Below are positions 55,393-63,571 of a stretch of 64,000 bases of DNA, piece after piece. The translations under genes and the position numbers were made by a program. Source of the DNA: an uncultured Bacteroidota bacterium (GTDB lineage Bacteria > Bacteroidota > Bacteroidia > 2-12-FULL-35-15); contig CAINDA010000027.1 in NCBI GenBank assembly GCA_903847205.1, forward strand, positions 1 to 64,000, written 5' to 3'. Position 1 is the first letter of the stretch. Each line of letters opens with the position of its first letter. The notes under the pieces were generated by a model, which saw only the letters and a program-made list of their open reading frames with translations, did no database searches and was not told the DNA's origin.

Positions 55393-56643
55393 TTACGCTT
55401 TCTTTATATGCATCCGTTTTTTTACCATCTGGCTTACACGGTACATTGCAAAAATTGCAATAATACTTATTCCTACCATCACATATCCTACTGTATCATA
55501 ATGTTCGAGGGGGCTTGTTTTTGTTTTCTGAACAACTATTAATCCGCCGGCCGCTGCTGCGAGGCCTCCGGCAAACTGCTGCAGGGAGGAATTAATACTC
55601 ATAAATGCTCCCCTATCCTGCATCTGCGGCAAAGCGGTTGCCAATGCCATTGAAGGTACCATGCGGCTCATGATGCCTATCATCATCAATACATTTATAA
55701 TCATTACCACCCATAAAGGTACCGCGGTAAGGTTGGTATAAACTACCACAATAATCATCATCCAAATGGAGGCAGCTGCGAATAATTTGAATTTATCAAT
55801 TTTGTCGCTTAATTTACCTATGAGGGGCATTATAACTAAAGTGCTTACCCCGCCTACCATAAATAATAAAGGCAGCTGTTCTTTTGTAACATGCAGGTTA
55901 TTTATTGAAAATGCGCTGCTCCAGGGCATCATCATAAATCCTCCGATAGAGAGTAATACGGTTGCCGAAAAGCCTATCCGGTAATTACGGTTGGAGATGG
56001 TATGCCAGAGATGAGCTAATGGGTTGCGGTCGCTTTTAACTTCGAGGTGTTTGGTGATGGGGTTTAATTTTAATGCTATGCCAACCCATACAATGGAGGC
56101 TAAAATAACAATCATTATAAATGGCGAAGTCCAGCCCCAGTGATTGGCTATGTATAAACTGATGGGGATGCCTAATATCTGGCTGGCGCTGAATCCCATT
56201 TGAATAAAGCCCATTACCCGGCCCCGTTTTTCAATTGCAAAAATATCGGCCATTATGGCCATTGATATGGAACCGATTACACCGCCGAACACCCCCGTTA
56301 CAATACGGGCTGCTATCAGCATGGGATAGGTGGATGCTAAACTGCAGAAGAAGGTTCCTAAAATAAAGCCGACGTAAAAAAACAGGAGGAGTTTTTTGCG
56401 GTCGAAACGATCGGCAAAGCCGGCTGTGGCAATTCCGGAAATACCGGCGCTGAAAGCATAACATGATACCGCTGCGCCGAACTGAGAAGTTGTTAAGTTC
56501 ATGGTTTTCATTAGCATATCGCCTAAAGGCGACATTACCATAAAATCGAGAACAACGGTAAACTGGGTTAATGCAAGTATTACAATTACAAAAATTTGAT
56601 AGGATGTAAATTTGGTTAAAGGGGCTTGTTTGAGTTCGGACAT
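55393..56643 (-). CDS. MFS transporter
   Basis: About 416 residues with 12 membrane segments from the ATG at 56641-56643. Motifs include VLDFMVMSPLGDMLMKTMNL in helix 1, the loop GFADRFDRKKLLLFFYVGF (motif A, GxxADRxxRK) and GGVIGSISMAIMADIF. It resembles the DHA1 drug-efflux or sugar-efflux group; the substrate is unknown. An ATG at 56697 would add 18 residues read partly from a dispersed repeat and is not used. Confidence 0.85.
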   Translation of the reverse strand: MSELKQAPLTKFTSYQIFVIVILALTQFTVVLDFMVMSPLGDMLMKTMNLTTSQFGAAVSCYAFSAGISGIATAGFADRFDRKKLLLFFYVGFILGTFFCSLASTYPMLIAARIVTGVFGGVIGSISMAIMADIFAIEKRGRVMGFIQMGFSASQILGIPISLYIANHWGWTSPFIMIVILASIVWVGIALKLNPITKHLEVKSDRNPLAHLWHTISNRNYRIGFSATVLLSIGGFMMMPWSSAFSINNLHVTKEQLPLLFMVGGVSTLVIMPLIGKLSDKIDKFKLFAAASIWMMIIVVVYTNLTAVPLWVVMIINVLMMIGIMSRMVPSMALATALPQMQDRGAFMSINSSLQQFAGGLAAAAGGLIVVQKTKTSPLEHYDTVGYVMVGISIIAIFAMYRVSQMVKKRMHIKKA

Positions 56644-56698
56644 ATATAGTATTAAAAATTTTGGGCGATGCCAATAAGTTAAAAAGCCATCGCGCATA

Positions 56699-56749
56699 TT
56701 TCGACAGGCTCAATATGACAGTGCGCATGGTCAGTCTGAGCTTGTCGAA
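56699..56749. repeat. Fold-back element TTCGACAGGCTCA / TGAGCTTGTCGAA
   Basis: The ends are inverted copies with one mismatch, enclosing GTGCGCA. The word is one of the commonest dispersed palindromes in bacterial intergenic DNA, often called a REP-like sequence. It lies upstream of the MFS gene. Confidence 0.6.
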
Positions 56750-56879
56750 GACCTGGGGCTGGCTTTATGTTAAAAAACGTCTTTAACTTAAAAAAACGCT
56801 GGAGCGCGAAGGTAAACATTGTTTTTGTTTTTCCTTATTTGCGCCCCGGCGTTTTTGCAGTATTTTTAATATTCTTCCC

Positions 56880-57659
56880 TTATGGAATCACAACATTTGC
56901 TCCCATAGGAGAAGTGCCGACAGCATTGTAAATAAATTTTCCGGTGCTTAAATCTTCATAATACGATGAGCTTGCATAAGCAACTGCTGCCGGATAAACC
57001 GCAAAATAAGCTGTTGAGCCGGTGGTTAATCCTGCCCCGTATAAATCAGAAACCGGTACTAAAACCGAAAAGCTGGTTAAATTTGAATTTATTGCTTTTG
57101 AATATAAAAGTGAATAATTGGCCGGTGCTGAACTTACCGAAGCAGTTGTTCCGAAATATACTGCTAATTCGCGGCCTTTAGCATCTGCTGTTACTGTTCC
57201 TCTTACTTTTACATAGCTTATTCCGCCTGAAATAGTATCAACTGCAGTTACAGATCCTAAAGCGAAAGTTGGTATTGCCGAAAGCTTAATATCATGATTG
57301 TTTTGCCCGGTTAATAAACCTATATTCTGCACTCTTGCAGTACCATATGCCGAATCTATTATAGTAATGCTGTAACTTCCTGTAGGGAGATTTAGGAAAG
57401 AATATTTGCCCATATTATCGGTTAAAGCTGTTGTTGTTGTGTTATCAATACTCACTTTAATGTTTGAAACATTTGTACTTAGTTTGGTTCCGTATTGATC
57501 GTATAAAGAAACAAAACCGGTAATTGAACCTGTATAAGTCGGGCCGGGAGCACCCTGAGGTCCGGCGGGGCCTATAACATCTTTTTGGCAGGCGGTAAAA
57601 AACAACAGGCCTAAAGCACCTGTTAATAATAAAGCAATCGGTGTTTTTTTGATTTTCAT
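56880..57659 (-). CDS. Lipoprotein with collagen-like stretch and carboxypeptidase-like regulatory domain
   Basis: 259 residues. The lipobox is LFFTAC (Cys24). Immediately after it comes a short collagen-like run (GPAGPQGAPGP), then a CarboxypepD_reg domain (GSITGFVSLYDQYGTKLS to LTDNMGKYSFLNLPTGSYSITIIDSAYG). A beta-rich C-terminal domain of about 120 residues without known motif completes it. Probably surface or periplasmic lipid-anchored; role unknown. The collagen-like spacer next to the lipidated Cys is a common design in Bacteroidota lipoproteins. Confidence 0.75.
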   Translation of the reverse strand: MKIKKTPIALLLTGALGLLFFTACQKDVIGPAGPQGAPGPTYTGSITGFVSLYDQYGTKLSTNVSNIKVSIDNTTTTALTDNMGKYSFLNLPTGSYSITIIDSAYGTARVQNIGLLTGQNNHDIKLSAIPTFALGSVTAVDTISGGISYVKVRGTVTADAKGRELAVYFGTTASVSSAPANYSLLYSKAINSNLTSFSVLVPVSDLYGAGLTTGSTAYFAVYPAAVAYASSSYYEDLSTGKFIYNAVGTSPMGANVVIP

Positions 57660-57780
57660 GTTTCTATGTTTTTTATGATTAAAGGTTAAATTAAATGAGC
57701 CGGATTTAAAAATTCGGCTTCGGCAAGTGGCAATAATGAGGCCATGTTTTTGAAATACCTTAGAATTGAGTTATAAATAA

Positions 57781-58122
57781 CAGGTGTTTTAGTCAAACAC
57801 GAGATCTTGTGTTAAGCTAAATCATCTAGTTTTATCAAACACGAGATCTTGTGTTGAGCAAAATCATCTAGTTTTATCAAACACGAAATCTTGTGTTGAG
57901 CAAAATCATCTAGTTTTATCAAACACGAGATCTTGTGTTGAGCAAAATCATCTAGTTTTATCAAACACGAAATCTTGTGTTAAGCTAAATCATCTAGTTT
58001 TATCAAACACGAGATCTTGTGTTGAGCTAAATCGTCTAGTTTTATCAAACACGGGAGCGGTGTTTGGCAAAATCATCTGGTTTTATCAAGCATGAGCATC
58101 TTGTGTCGCATCAAAACACCTG
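57781..58122. repeat. 42-bp tandem array framed by 10-bp inverted repeats
   Basis: Seven full units and one partial unit of about 42 bp run from 57793 to 58117. Each has a first half like TCAAACACGAGATCTTGTGTT, with a palindromic core around AGATCT, and a second half like GAGCAAAATCATCTAG. The last two units are diverged. The array is framed by CAGGTGTTTT (57781-57790) and AAAACACCTG (58113-58122), exact inverted copies. The 57660-57780 stretch upstream holds nothing recognised. Confidence 0.92.
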
Positions 58123-58187
58123 CCCAAGCCTTAATTTTGAAATAAGATTTGGATTTCCAGCCTGATATTCCTTTTTTATAAATTTAG

Positions 58188-58427
58188 CCTCCGGGACAGC
58201 ATGCTCACCTGCATGTGGGAATTCAGGATAATGCAACTTCCCCAATTGTTTGGGATGCCGAACGATTAATTGAAGTTCACAGCGCTTTAACTATTGTTAC
58301 TTTTAACGGCGCCGTTGCCGGAAACGCAGGTGATTTAGGCAAAATAGCTGTTTACCGTACCCGCTTTGTTACCAACACAGGCAAAAAAGGCCCATTGAGT
58401 GATAATCTGTCGGCTTTGATTAATTAA
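58188..58427 (+). pseudogene. C-terminal fragment of a hypothetical protein
   Basis: An open stretch without its own convincing start follows a TAG at 58185 and encodes PPGQHAHLHVGIQDNATSPIVWDAERL to YRTRFVTNTGKKGPLSDNLSALIN. The ending resembles the last strands of a fibronectin-like fold (YRARF-type, GxKGPxS). A GTG at 58215 could start a 70-residue product but would begin inside the domain. It sits directly downstream of the 42-bp array and upstream of a terminator, as if the array had grown into the place of its 5' part. A real small gene cannot be excluded. Confidence 0.45.
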
Positions 58428-58448
58428 TATTTGATGAGGTGAATTTAT

Positions 58449-58475
58449 AAAGACGAAGCCGGTGGCTTCGTCTTT
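58449..58475 (+). terminator. GACGAAGC-type terminator 1
   Basis: AAAGACGAAGCC and GGCTTCGTCTTT form a perfect 12-bp stem with a GGT loop, followed by a T-rich run. Confidence 0.8.
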
Positions 58476-58485
58476 TGTTTTTGGG

Positions 58486-58493
58486 TAGATTTG
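58486..58493 (+). promoter_or_regulatory. -7 box for the 58529 gene
   Basis: TAGATTTG lies 10 bp after terminator 1, with its T-run in place of a normal -33 region, and 35 bp before the ATG. Confidence 0.5.
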
Positions 58494-58528
58494 CGGGGAG
58501 GATTTAATAAATTTTAAAAATCAACAAA

Positions 58529-59470
58529 ATGAAAAAACCGCTATTTTTTTTATTTCTTATAATCAGCGGCAGTAATTTATTTGCGCAATATAGTACAGAT
58601 TTAAATTTTGAAAATAATCATTTCGGCAATGCAAATTTTTGGATTAATACTTCTCCTCAAAATATATGGCAGATCGGCAAACCACATAAAATACTTTTCG
58701 ATTCTGCTTATTCAAAACCTAATTGTATAATTACTGATACAATAAATTTTTATCCTATCAATTGTAATTCTTCATTTATACTATCATTACATACAGATTG
58801 TTGTGGTAATTCCTGGGATGGAAAACCTGTTTTAAAGTTTAAACATAAATTCAATACTGATTCTTTACATGATGGCGGATTTATTGAAGTTTCATTTAAT
58901 TCAGGAATTACATGGGTAAATATTATCTCAGATTCTACAGTAAATTATAATCATCCATCGCAAAATTTTCCAGGTGGTAATCAAAATTTTTATTCTTTAA
59001 GTGATACTATAAATGGAGGTATTCCTGCTTTTACAGGCAAATCAAATGGATGGATAGAATCCAGCTGTTATTTTGTTAGCTGCGGGTATGGTTTTCCAAT
59101 CGATTCAATTATGGTTCGCTTTACATTTAAAAGCGATGCAGTTAATAATTCTAAAGAAGGCTGGATGATTGATAATATTACTTTCGTTAATGATATTTGC
59201 GAATCAATACCAGAAATAAACCTATCAGATTTAAACATTTACCCAAACCCCAGCACAGGGAGGCTTAATATAAGCCTGAATAAACAGCAAAGCAAAACAA
59301 ATACTGAGCTGAGTATTTTTAATATGCTTGGCGAAAAGATTTATTATAATGCCAGGTTTAATCTGCAGGCTTCAAATGAAATAGATATTTCCGCATTTCA
59401 GAAAGGTATTTATTTTATTAAAATGAATGATGGGGCTGAGGTTTTTGAAAAGAAGATTGTGGTGGAGTGA
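58529..59470 (+). CDS. T9SS-secreted protein with jelly-roll-like domain
   Basis: 313 residues: signal peptide (cut near LFAQ), then a beta-sandwich of about 200 residues (SFILSLHTDCCGNSWDGKPVLKFKHKFNTD, GFIEVSFNSGITWVNI, WMIDNITFVND) that looks like the MAM/jelly-roll modules of Bacteroidota exoproteins, then a type A sorting domain (NIYPNPSTGRLNISLNK to KKIVVE). Secreted by the type IX system. Function unknown; four Cys residues could form disulfides. Confidence 0.82.
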   Translation: MKKPLFFLFLIISGSNLFAQYSTDLNFENNHFGNANFWINTSPQNIWQIGKPHKILFDSAYSKPNCIITDTINFYPINCNSSFILSLHTDCCGNSWDGKPVLKFKHKFNTDSLHDGGFIEVSFNSGITWVNIISDSTVNYNHPSQNFPGGNQNFYSLSDTINGGIPAFTGKSNGWIESSCYFVSCGYGFPIDSIMVRFTFKSDAVNNSKEGWMIDNITFVNDICESIPEINLSDLNIYPNPSTGRLNISLNKQQSKTNTELSIFNMLGEKIYYNARFNLQASNEIDISAFQKGIYFIKMNDGAEVFEKKIVVE

Positions 59471-59617
59471 GGCATTTTAAGCTCCGCTGATTGAACCCGT
59501 CATATTGTAAATATTATTTCCCTACATTTACCCGCGTTAATCATCCCCGTAATTAACAAAAGAATTTAATTTGTTTTAAGAACAAATTTTTTTGTTTCAT
59601 TTAATCATCATTATTTG

Positions 59618-59788
59618 ATGGTTAAATTTTTTACATCCCCTCAATTAATGAAATGGTTTTTCAAAAGAAAATCTAAGTCCGATGATTTTAAATTGGAGCT
59701 TATAGATATTGTAATTCTATTAATTTTAATTCTGCTTATTGCTATAATATTTTATGCGGTAAGTGTTTTTTTTGAAGGGCATCGTTAA
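59618..59788 (+). CDS. Small single-helix membrane protein, 56 residues
   Basis: The product begins MVKFFTSPQLMKWFFKRKSK, has an acidic turn (SDDFKLE), and then one long hydrophobic helix (LIDIVILLILILLIAIIFYAV) ending FFEGHR. The ATG at 59648 (MKWFFKRKS) is an alternative start. The positive-inside rule predicts the N-terminus in the cytoplasm. It fills an otherwise empty gap and ends before a strong hairpin. No family recognised; coding status is judged only from the clear amphiphilic design. Confidence 0.4.
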   Translation: MVKFFTSPQLMKWFFKRKSKSDDFKLELIDIVILLILILLIAIIFYAVSVFFEGHR

Positions 59789-59831
59789 AATAATTTTCCC
59801 CTTTAGTAATAATCTCGTACATAAAAAAAAC

Positions 59832-59864
59832 AAAAACGTCCCGCAATACCTGCGGGACGTTTTG
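59832..59864. terminator. Bidirectional GTCCCGC terminator
   Basis: AAAACGTCCCGCA and TGCGGGACGTTTT form a 13-bp stem with a 5-nt loop, flanked by A-run and T-run, between the convergent small gene and the 59894 gene. Same ACGTCCCGCA core as the clpC terminator. Confidence 0.8.
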
Positions 59865-59893
59865 TTTCTAATAAATAAAGCCAAAACCTCTAT

Positions 59894-61249
59894 TTATTCA
59901 ACAATCATTTTTTTAGTTATTTTTTTACCGTCAACAGTTAAAGAATAAAAATAAATACCGGAAGCAAAACCAGCATTATTTACTTCAACCGAATAGCGGC
60001 CTTCTTTTACATCTTTTTGTACTTTTTCAAATATTTTAACACCTCTTATATCATATATTTCTAAAGCAGCGCTTGCTGCATTATTTTTAATTGAATAGCT
60101 GATAACCGTTTGGTTAGTAAAAGGGTTCGGCGTATTCTGGTTCAATTCAAAACCGTTTTGTGCAAGCTCGCTTATTCCGGTTGTAGTATTGCCGTAAATC
60201 GAATAAGAAATAACCGGTGGAGAAAGTAAATCGCCGGTCATGAAGGTAGAATATGATGTTGGGTATTGATTGTATCTAACATCGCTGCCAAAAGAAGCGC
60301 CCATGCACCACGAACTTGGATCAACCTGCTGATTAGCATAATCAGTCATTGCACTTACCACAGGGTTATGCTGTCCCCAAACTATACCTGCAAAACCATT
60401 TACAGTCTGAGCAACTGTTGCTCCCGGAAAAGCATAACAGCAGTCGCCTAATGTATGTGTACCTCCCGGAACAAATGTGTAAAAGCAGGAAACAATATTT
60501 CCTGCAGGCACAGCAGCTGCAGTAGGCAGTTTTATTTTAATATTTTTTACATGTCCTGAAACGCCGACGCTGTCGGAATTAGTAAGCACACGTTTAACCA
60601 ATATATAATTGCTTGTCGGCGCAGCAGCTTTTACCTTATTACCTTGCGCAGTGGAAGCACCAGTTAATTTCGGCCCAATCAGAGAAGTTCTCCAGCTGTC
60701 TACCGGAGGCCCCCAAACAGCATTCGGCACTTTAGTAAAAACAGCGGTATTAGCAGTATCACCCCAAACAATCCATGTATATAAAGTATCATTCGTGGCA
60801 GTTTTTTTCATATATGAACCAAGAACAGCAACCGAATCAATATTATAAGCATCAAGATGAGTTACAATAGGCAGATGGCTTGTCTGAAGGTTAGTTGACT
60901 TCGGGTCGAAAACAGTTCCAACCAGATTGCTTGTAACAAAAGCAGTAGTAGTTGTTCCAGAGCCGAGTCTGACAGTAGAATCCATATAAACAGGATTAAT
61001 ATATAAACTCTGGTTGGGATTTGCAGCAGGCGGTTCAGTAATTCCTTTAACTGCCATTACAGTACCTATTGGTTCTACCCAATATCTAAATGCTGTTCCG
61101 GTTCTGTCATTACTTAAATTAGTAAGCGGTGATACTACATCGGTTGTTATTACAGCCGGCATGCGATAATCTTGCATTTTAAATGCATTTTGACTGATAA
61201 TTGTTCCGCAGACAATCATACCAGCTAATGATAAATAAGTTTTTTTCAT
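59894..61249 (-). CDS. T9SS-secreted protein, function unknown
   Basis: 451 residues with a signal peptide (about residues 1-19), a 340-residue central region without motif I recognise, and a type A sorting domain (ELNQNTPNPFTNQTVISYSIKNN to KKITKKMIVE). The NTPNPF word is a hallmark of the sorting domain. Four or five Cys are clustered around residues 275-310 (VSCFYTF, GDCCYAF, SSWCMG). Substrate or role unknown. Confidence 0.82.
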   Translation of the reverse strand: MKKTYLSLAGMIVCGTIISQNAFKMQDYRMPAVITTDVVSPLTNLSNDRTGTAFRYWVEPIGTVMAVKGITEPPAANPNQSLYINPVYMDSTVRLGSGTTTTAFVTSNLVGTVFDPKSTNLQTSHLPIVTHLDAYNIDSVAVLGSYMKKTATNDTLYTWIVWGDTANTAVFTKVPNAVWGPPVDSWRTSLIGPKLTGASTAQGNKVKAAAPTSNYILVKRVLTNSDSVGVSGHVKNIKIKLPTAAAVPAGNIVSCFYTFVPGGTHTLGDCCYAFPGATVAQTVNGFAGIVWGQHNPVVSAMTDYANQQVDPSSWCMGASFGSDVRYNQYPTSYSTFMTGDLLSPPVISYSIYGNTTTGISELAQNGFELNQNTPNPFTNQTVISYSIKNNAASAALEIYDIRGVKIFEKVQKDVKEGRYSVEVNNAGFASGIYFYSLTVDGKKITKKMIVE

Positions 61250-61294
61250 GTGTTTTTGTATGTTTTTTAATGATTTTTAAATTGGGGACGCGGG

Positions 61295-61325
61295 CAAATC
61301 TAAAGAAGCAGTTTGATATTAGCAA
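61295..61325 (-). promoter_or_regulatory. Promoter of the 59894-61249 gene
   Basis: On the gene strand TTG (61325-61323), a 20-bp spacer and TAGATTTG (61302-61295) fit the pattern, with a leader of about 40 nt. Confidence 0.55.
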
Positions 61326-61458
61326 GGCAAACGGCCTAATTAACAAAATTTAGGCTTTTAGTCCTATAAAATAGGGTAAACAGCCTAGAGTAAATAACGC
61401 CGGTTTATGATGCAATTACTTTATATTGCAGCCATTTAGTAAATTTTATCTCAATATA

Positions 61459-61505
61459 AAAAGACGAAGCACAATATTTTTTCTTTTTTTTCTTTTTAGA
61501 TTTGC
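61459..61505 (+). promoter_or_regulatory. GACGAAGC half-hairpin plus TAGATTTG box for the 61530 gene
   Basis: AAAAGACGAAGC (61460-61471) repeats the left arm of the other GACGAAGC terminators, but the right arm is replaced by a T/C-rich tract. TAGATTTG follows at 61498-61505, 24 bp before the ATG. Confidence 0.45.
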
Positions 61506-61529
61506 CCTCAAATATCCGCTCTCGTTAAA

Positions 61530-62042
61530 ATGAAAAAGCAATTCCTCATCCTATTTATATTTTTAATTGCATCCTATTTTTCTTTTTCACAGCAAGAGAA
61601 TCCGGAGCCTGGTTATCCTAAAATAGTGGGCTTTGCAAGTATCCTTCATCCCCTTGTAAGTGTGGATAAAAACGGAAATACATTTAATTTTAAAAACAGC
61701 TATACTATCGGCTTCCCTGTTGGGATCAATATTATTAAAACTTCTAAAATCGGATTCAGCCTTGAAATAGTACCATATATAAAATCGGCGAAAGGAATAG
61801 ACCAGGTAAGTAATCTATTAATTCATCCCGGGCTCATGTTTCTGTTAAAACGCGATTATAAATTAATAATGCGCATGGCATTCGAAACCGAAGGGCGTTA
61901 CGGCCTCACTCCTACTCTTAACAAAACCCTGATTAAAACAAAAAATATTAACTATTTAGTTGCCGCTTCAGCCCCCTTGCGTTTTGGAAATGAAAAACCG
62001 CCGTCTATTGGATTGAGTTTTCAATTTGGTATTTGCTTTTGA
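61530..62042 (+). CDS. Predicted exported barrel-like protein, function unknown
   Basis: 170 residues with a signal peptide (to about residue 20, FSQ) and alternating strand pattern (GFSLEIVPYI, LMFLLKRDYKLIMRMAFETEG, LVAASAPLRFG), ending LSFQFGICF, as in small outer-membrane barrels. It resembles the 568-1155 product in size and design but not clearly in sequence. Preceded and followed by GACGAAGC modules, so it is a single-gene transcription unit. Confidence 0.65.
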   Translation: MKKQFLILFIFLIASYFSFSQQENPEPGYPKIVGFASILHPLVSVDKNGNTFNFKNSYTIGFPVGINIIKTSKIGFSLEIVPYIKSAKGIDQVSNLLIHPGLMFLLKRDYKLIMRMAFETEGRYGLTPTLNKTLIKTKNINYLVAASAPLRFGNEKPPSIGLSFQFGICF

Positions 62043-62094
62043 GAACTGTTTAATATTTTTTTTAATCCTCCATAATTAATTCAATCTCAATTTT

Positions 62095-62123
62095 AAAAGA
62101 CGAAGCAAAGCCCTTCGTCTTTT
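62095..62123 (+). terminator. GACGAAGC-type terminator 2
   Basis: AAAAGACGAAG and CTTCGTCTTTT form an 11-bp stem with a 7-nt loop, followed by T residues, 52 bp after the stop of the 61530 gene. Confidence 0.8.
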
Positions 62124-62131
62124 TTTTAATT

Positions 62132-62139
62132 TACATTTG
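62132..62139 (+). promoter_or_regulatory. -7 box for the 62180 gene
   Basis: TACATTTG lies 4 bp after the T-run of terminator 2 and 40 bp before the ATG. Confidence 0.5.
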
Positions 62140-62179
62140 CGGTTAAGCTAATTAATTTTAACAATTTAGTCTATATATT

Positions 62180-63373
62180 ATGAATAAACATATTACTAAA
62201 CCTAATAGGAGTCTGCTAAAAAACGCCCTGCTTCTGCTATTCATACTGCTGATTAAAACTTCTTCTGTTTTCTCGCAATGCGCCTTGGCAGGAATGCAGC
62301 CAAATACTACAGGCCCAGGCAGCGCTCCTCCTTCAACATCAATAATTAATACTAAAACCCCTACCCTTCGCTGGGATTCAATTCCGCAGGCAGGCATTGT
62401 TTACGGCGTTTATGTATGGGATATGAATACAAGAATGAGAGTTGTTGATAATAACTGCGCTACGCGTAATTGCAGTTATACCATACTGCCCGGCGTTTTG
62501 AGCGACACCACACAATACATGTGGGCTGTTAAAGCATTTGCCGGCTGTTCTGATCCCTGCATGACAATTCTTTCGCAGGATTTATTTTTTGAGATTCAGC
62601 CCAAAGTCATTGAACAAATCAAGCCATTGCAGGAAGTTAAAAAAAAATACAAATACAACTGCTACTTCCAGGGTGGTGTTTTGTTTCATAATAATTATAC
62701 CGGCTCGGTGGCCGAATTCAAAACCCTTAGTCCTAATTCTGTGCTGCTTAAAAATAACTTATCGCGCTTTACCAAAAATGACAGCAATCTTACAGGCAGT
62801 GCCGGCATGTGGTCGGGAGGCATAGCATTCAGAAAAGTAATGCCCGAAAAAATGTTTAAGCCTTATACCGAATATAGAATAGGTCTTACTTATTACCGTT
62901 CCGGAAATGGTTTTAAAAATGCTTATACTTCAAAAACAGACAGCGTACATAACGTAAATTATTATTACGGCTACGAAACAAAAGAATGCCGCGTTGATTT
63001 TGCTGTTCTACACGGTTATCACGTCACTCCTAAATACACAATCTACGGCGGTTTGGGCGCTTCGGCAGGATTCGTCTATAATGCATTTACAAGTATTCTT
63101 TACAGCGATTCAAGTTTTGTAAAAACCGAAAAGTTCAATAATAAAACAGGAGCATTTAATTTTTCTATGTACGCCCCACTCGGCTTGGATATCAGAATGG
63201 GCGAGCGGACAACCTTTTGGAGCCACCTGCATTTTTGTATAGAAGCACGTCCTACCCTATCCTTTTATACTATCCCCGAAATAAAAACCACCGCCAACGA
63301 AGGTTTGTATATAGGAGTAGGATTAAGGTTTTCGCTGGATGTGAAAAAAGAAGAAATATTCATTAAGGGGTAA
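62180..63373 (+). CDS. Exported protein with Ig/FnIII-like domain and predicted outer-membrane barrel
   Basis: 397 residues. A signal peptide (cut near VFSQ) is followed by a domain of about 100 residues, KTPTLRWDSIPQAGIVYGVYVWDMNTRMRVVDNN to QYMWAVKAF, with the strand order of fibronectin III folds and several Cys. A short linker leads to about 240 residues of amphipathic strands (YNCYFQGGVLFHNNY, YRIGLTYYRSGNGF, YGGLGASAGFVYNAF, GVGLRFSLDV) typical of an outer-membrane barrel. Role unknown. It is followed by a MITE-like repeat and then terminator 3. Confidence 0.7.
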   Translation: MNKHITKPNRSLLKNALLLLFILLIKTSSVFSQCALAGMQPNTTGPGSAPPSTSIINTKTPTLRWDSIPQAGIVYGVYVWDMNTRMRVVDNNCATRNCSYTILPGVLSDTTQYMWAVKAFAGCSDPCMTILSQDLFFEIQPKVIEQIKPLQEVKKKYKYNCYFQGGVLFHNNYTGSVAEFKTLSPNSVLLKNNLSRFTKNDSNLTGSAGMWSGGIAFRKVMPEKMFKPYTEYRIGLTYYRSGNGFKNAYTSKTDSVHNVNYYYGYETKECRVDFAVLHGYHVTPKYTIYGGLGASAGFVYNAFTSILYSDSSFVKTEKFNNKTGAFNFSMYAPLGLDIRMGERTTFWSHLHFCIEARPTLSFYTIPEIKTTANEGLYIGVGLRFSLDVKKEEIFIKG

Positions 63374-63385
63374 GTTTAATATCTA

Positions 63386-63501
63386 ACCTCACCCCTGCCC
63401 TCTCCTTGAAAAAGGAAAGGGGGGCAGCGCCGCAAGCTCTTCAATAATCTTTCGGTTAAGGCTCCCCTCTGCTTTTTCAAGGAGAGGGGCCGGGGTGAGG
63501 T
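63386..63501. repeat. MITE-like element with 38-bp terminal inverted repeats
   Basis: The left end ACCTCACCCCTGCCCTCTCC and the right end GGAGAGGGGCCGGGGTGAGGT are inverted copies that continue through CTTGAAAAAG, giving about 38 bp per arm with few mismatches around a 40-bp centre. It is GC-rich compared with its surroundings. No coding capacity. Similar CCTCACCCC elements are frequent in Bacteroidota genomes, from memory. Confidence 0.7.
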
Positions 63502-63531
63502 CATTAAGCAAAGGACATTTGTTATACAGTT

Positions 63532-63568
63532 AAAAAAAAGACGAAGCAAAGTGCTTCGTCTTTTTTTT
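63532..63568 (+). terminator. GACGAAGC-type terminator 3
   Basis: AAAAAAAAGACGAAGC and GCTTCGTCTTTTTTTT form a perfect 16-bp stem with an AAAGT loop and eight T residues. Confidence 0.85.
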
Positions 63569-63571
63569 GGA

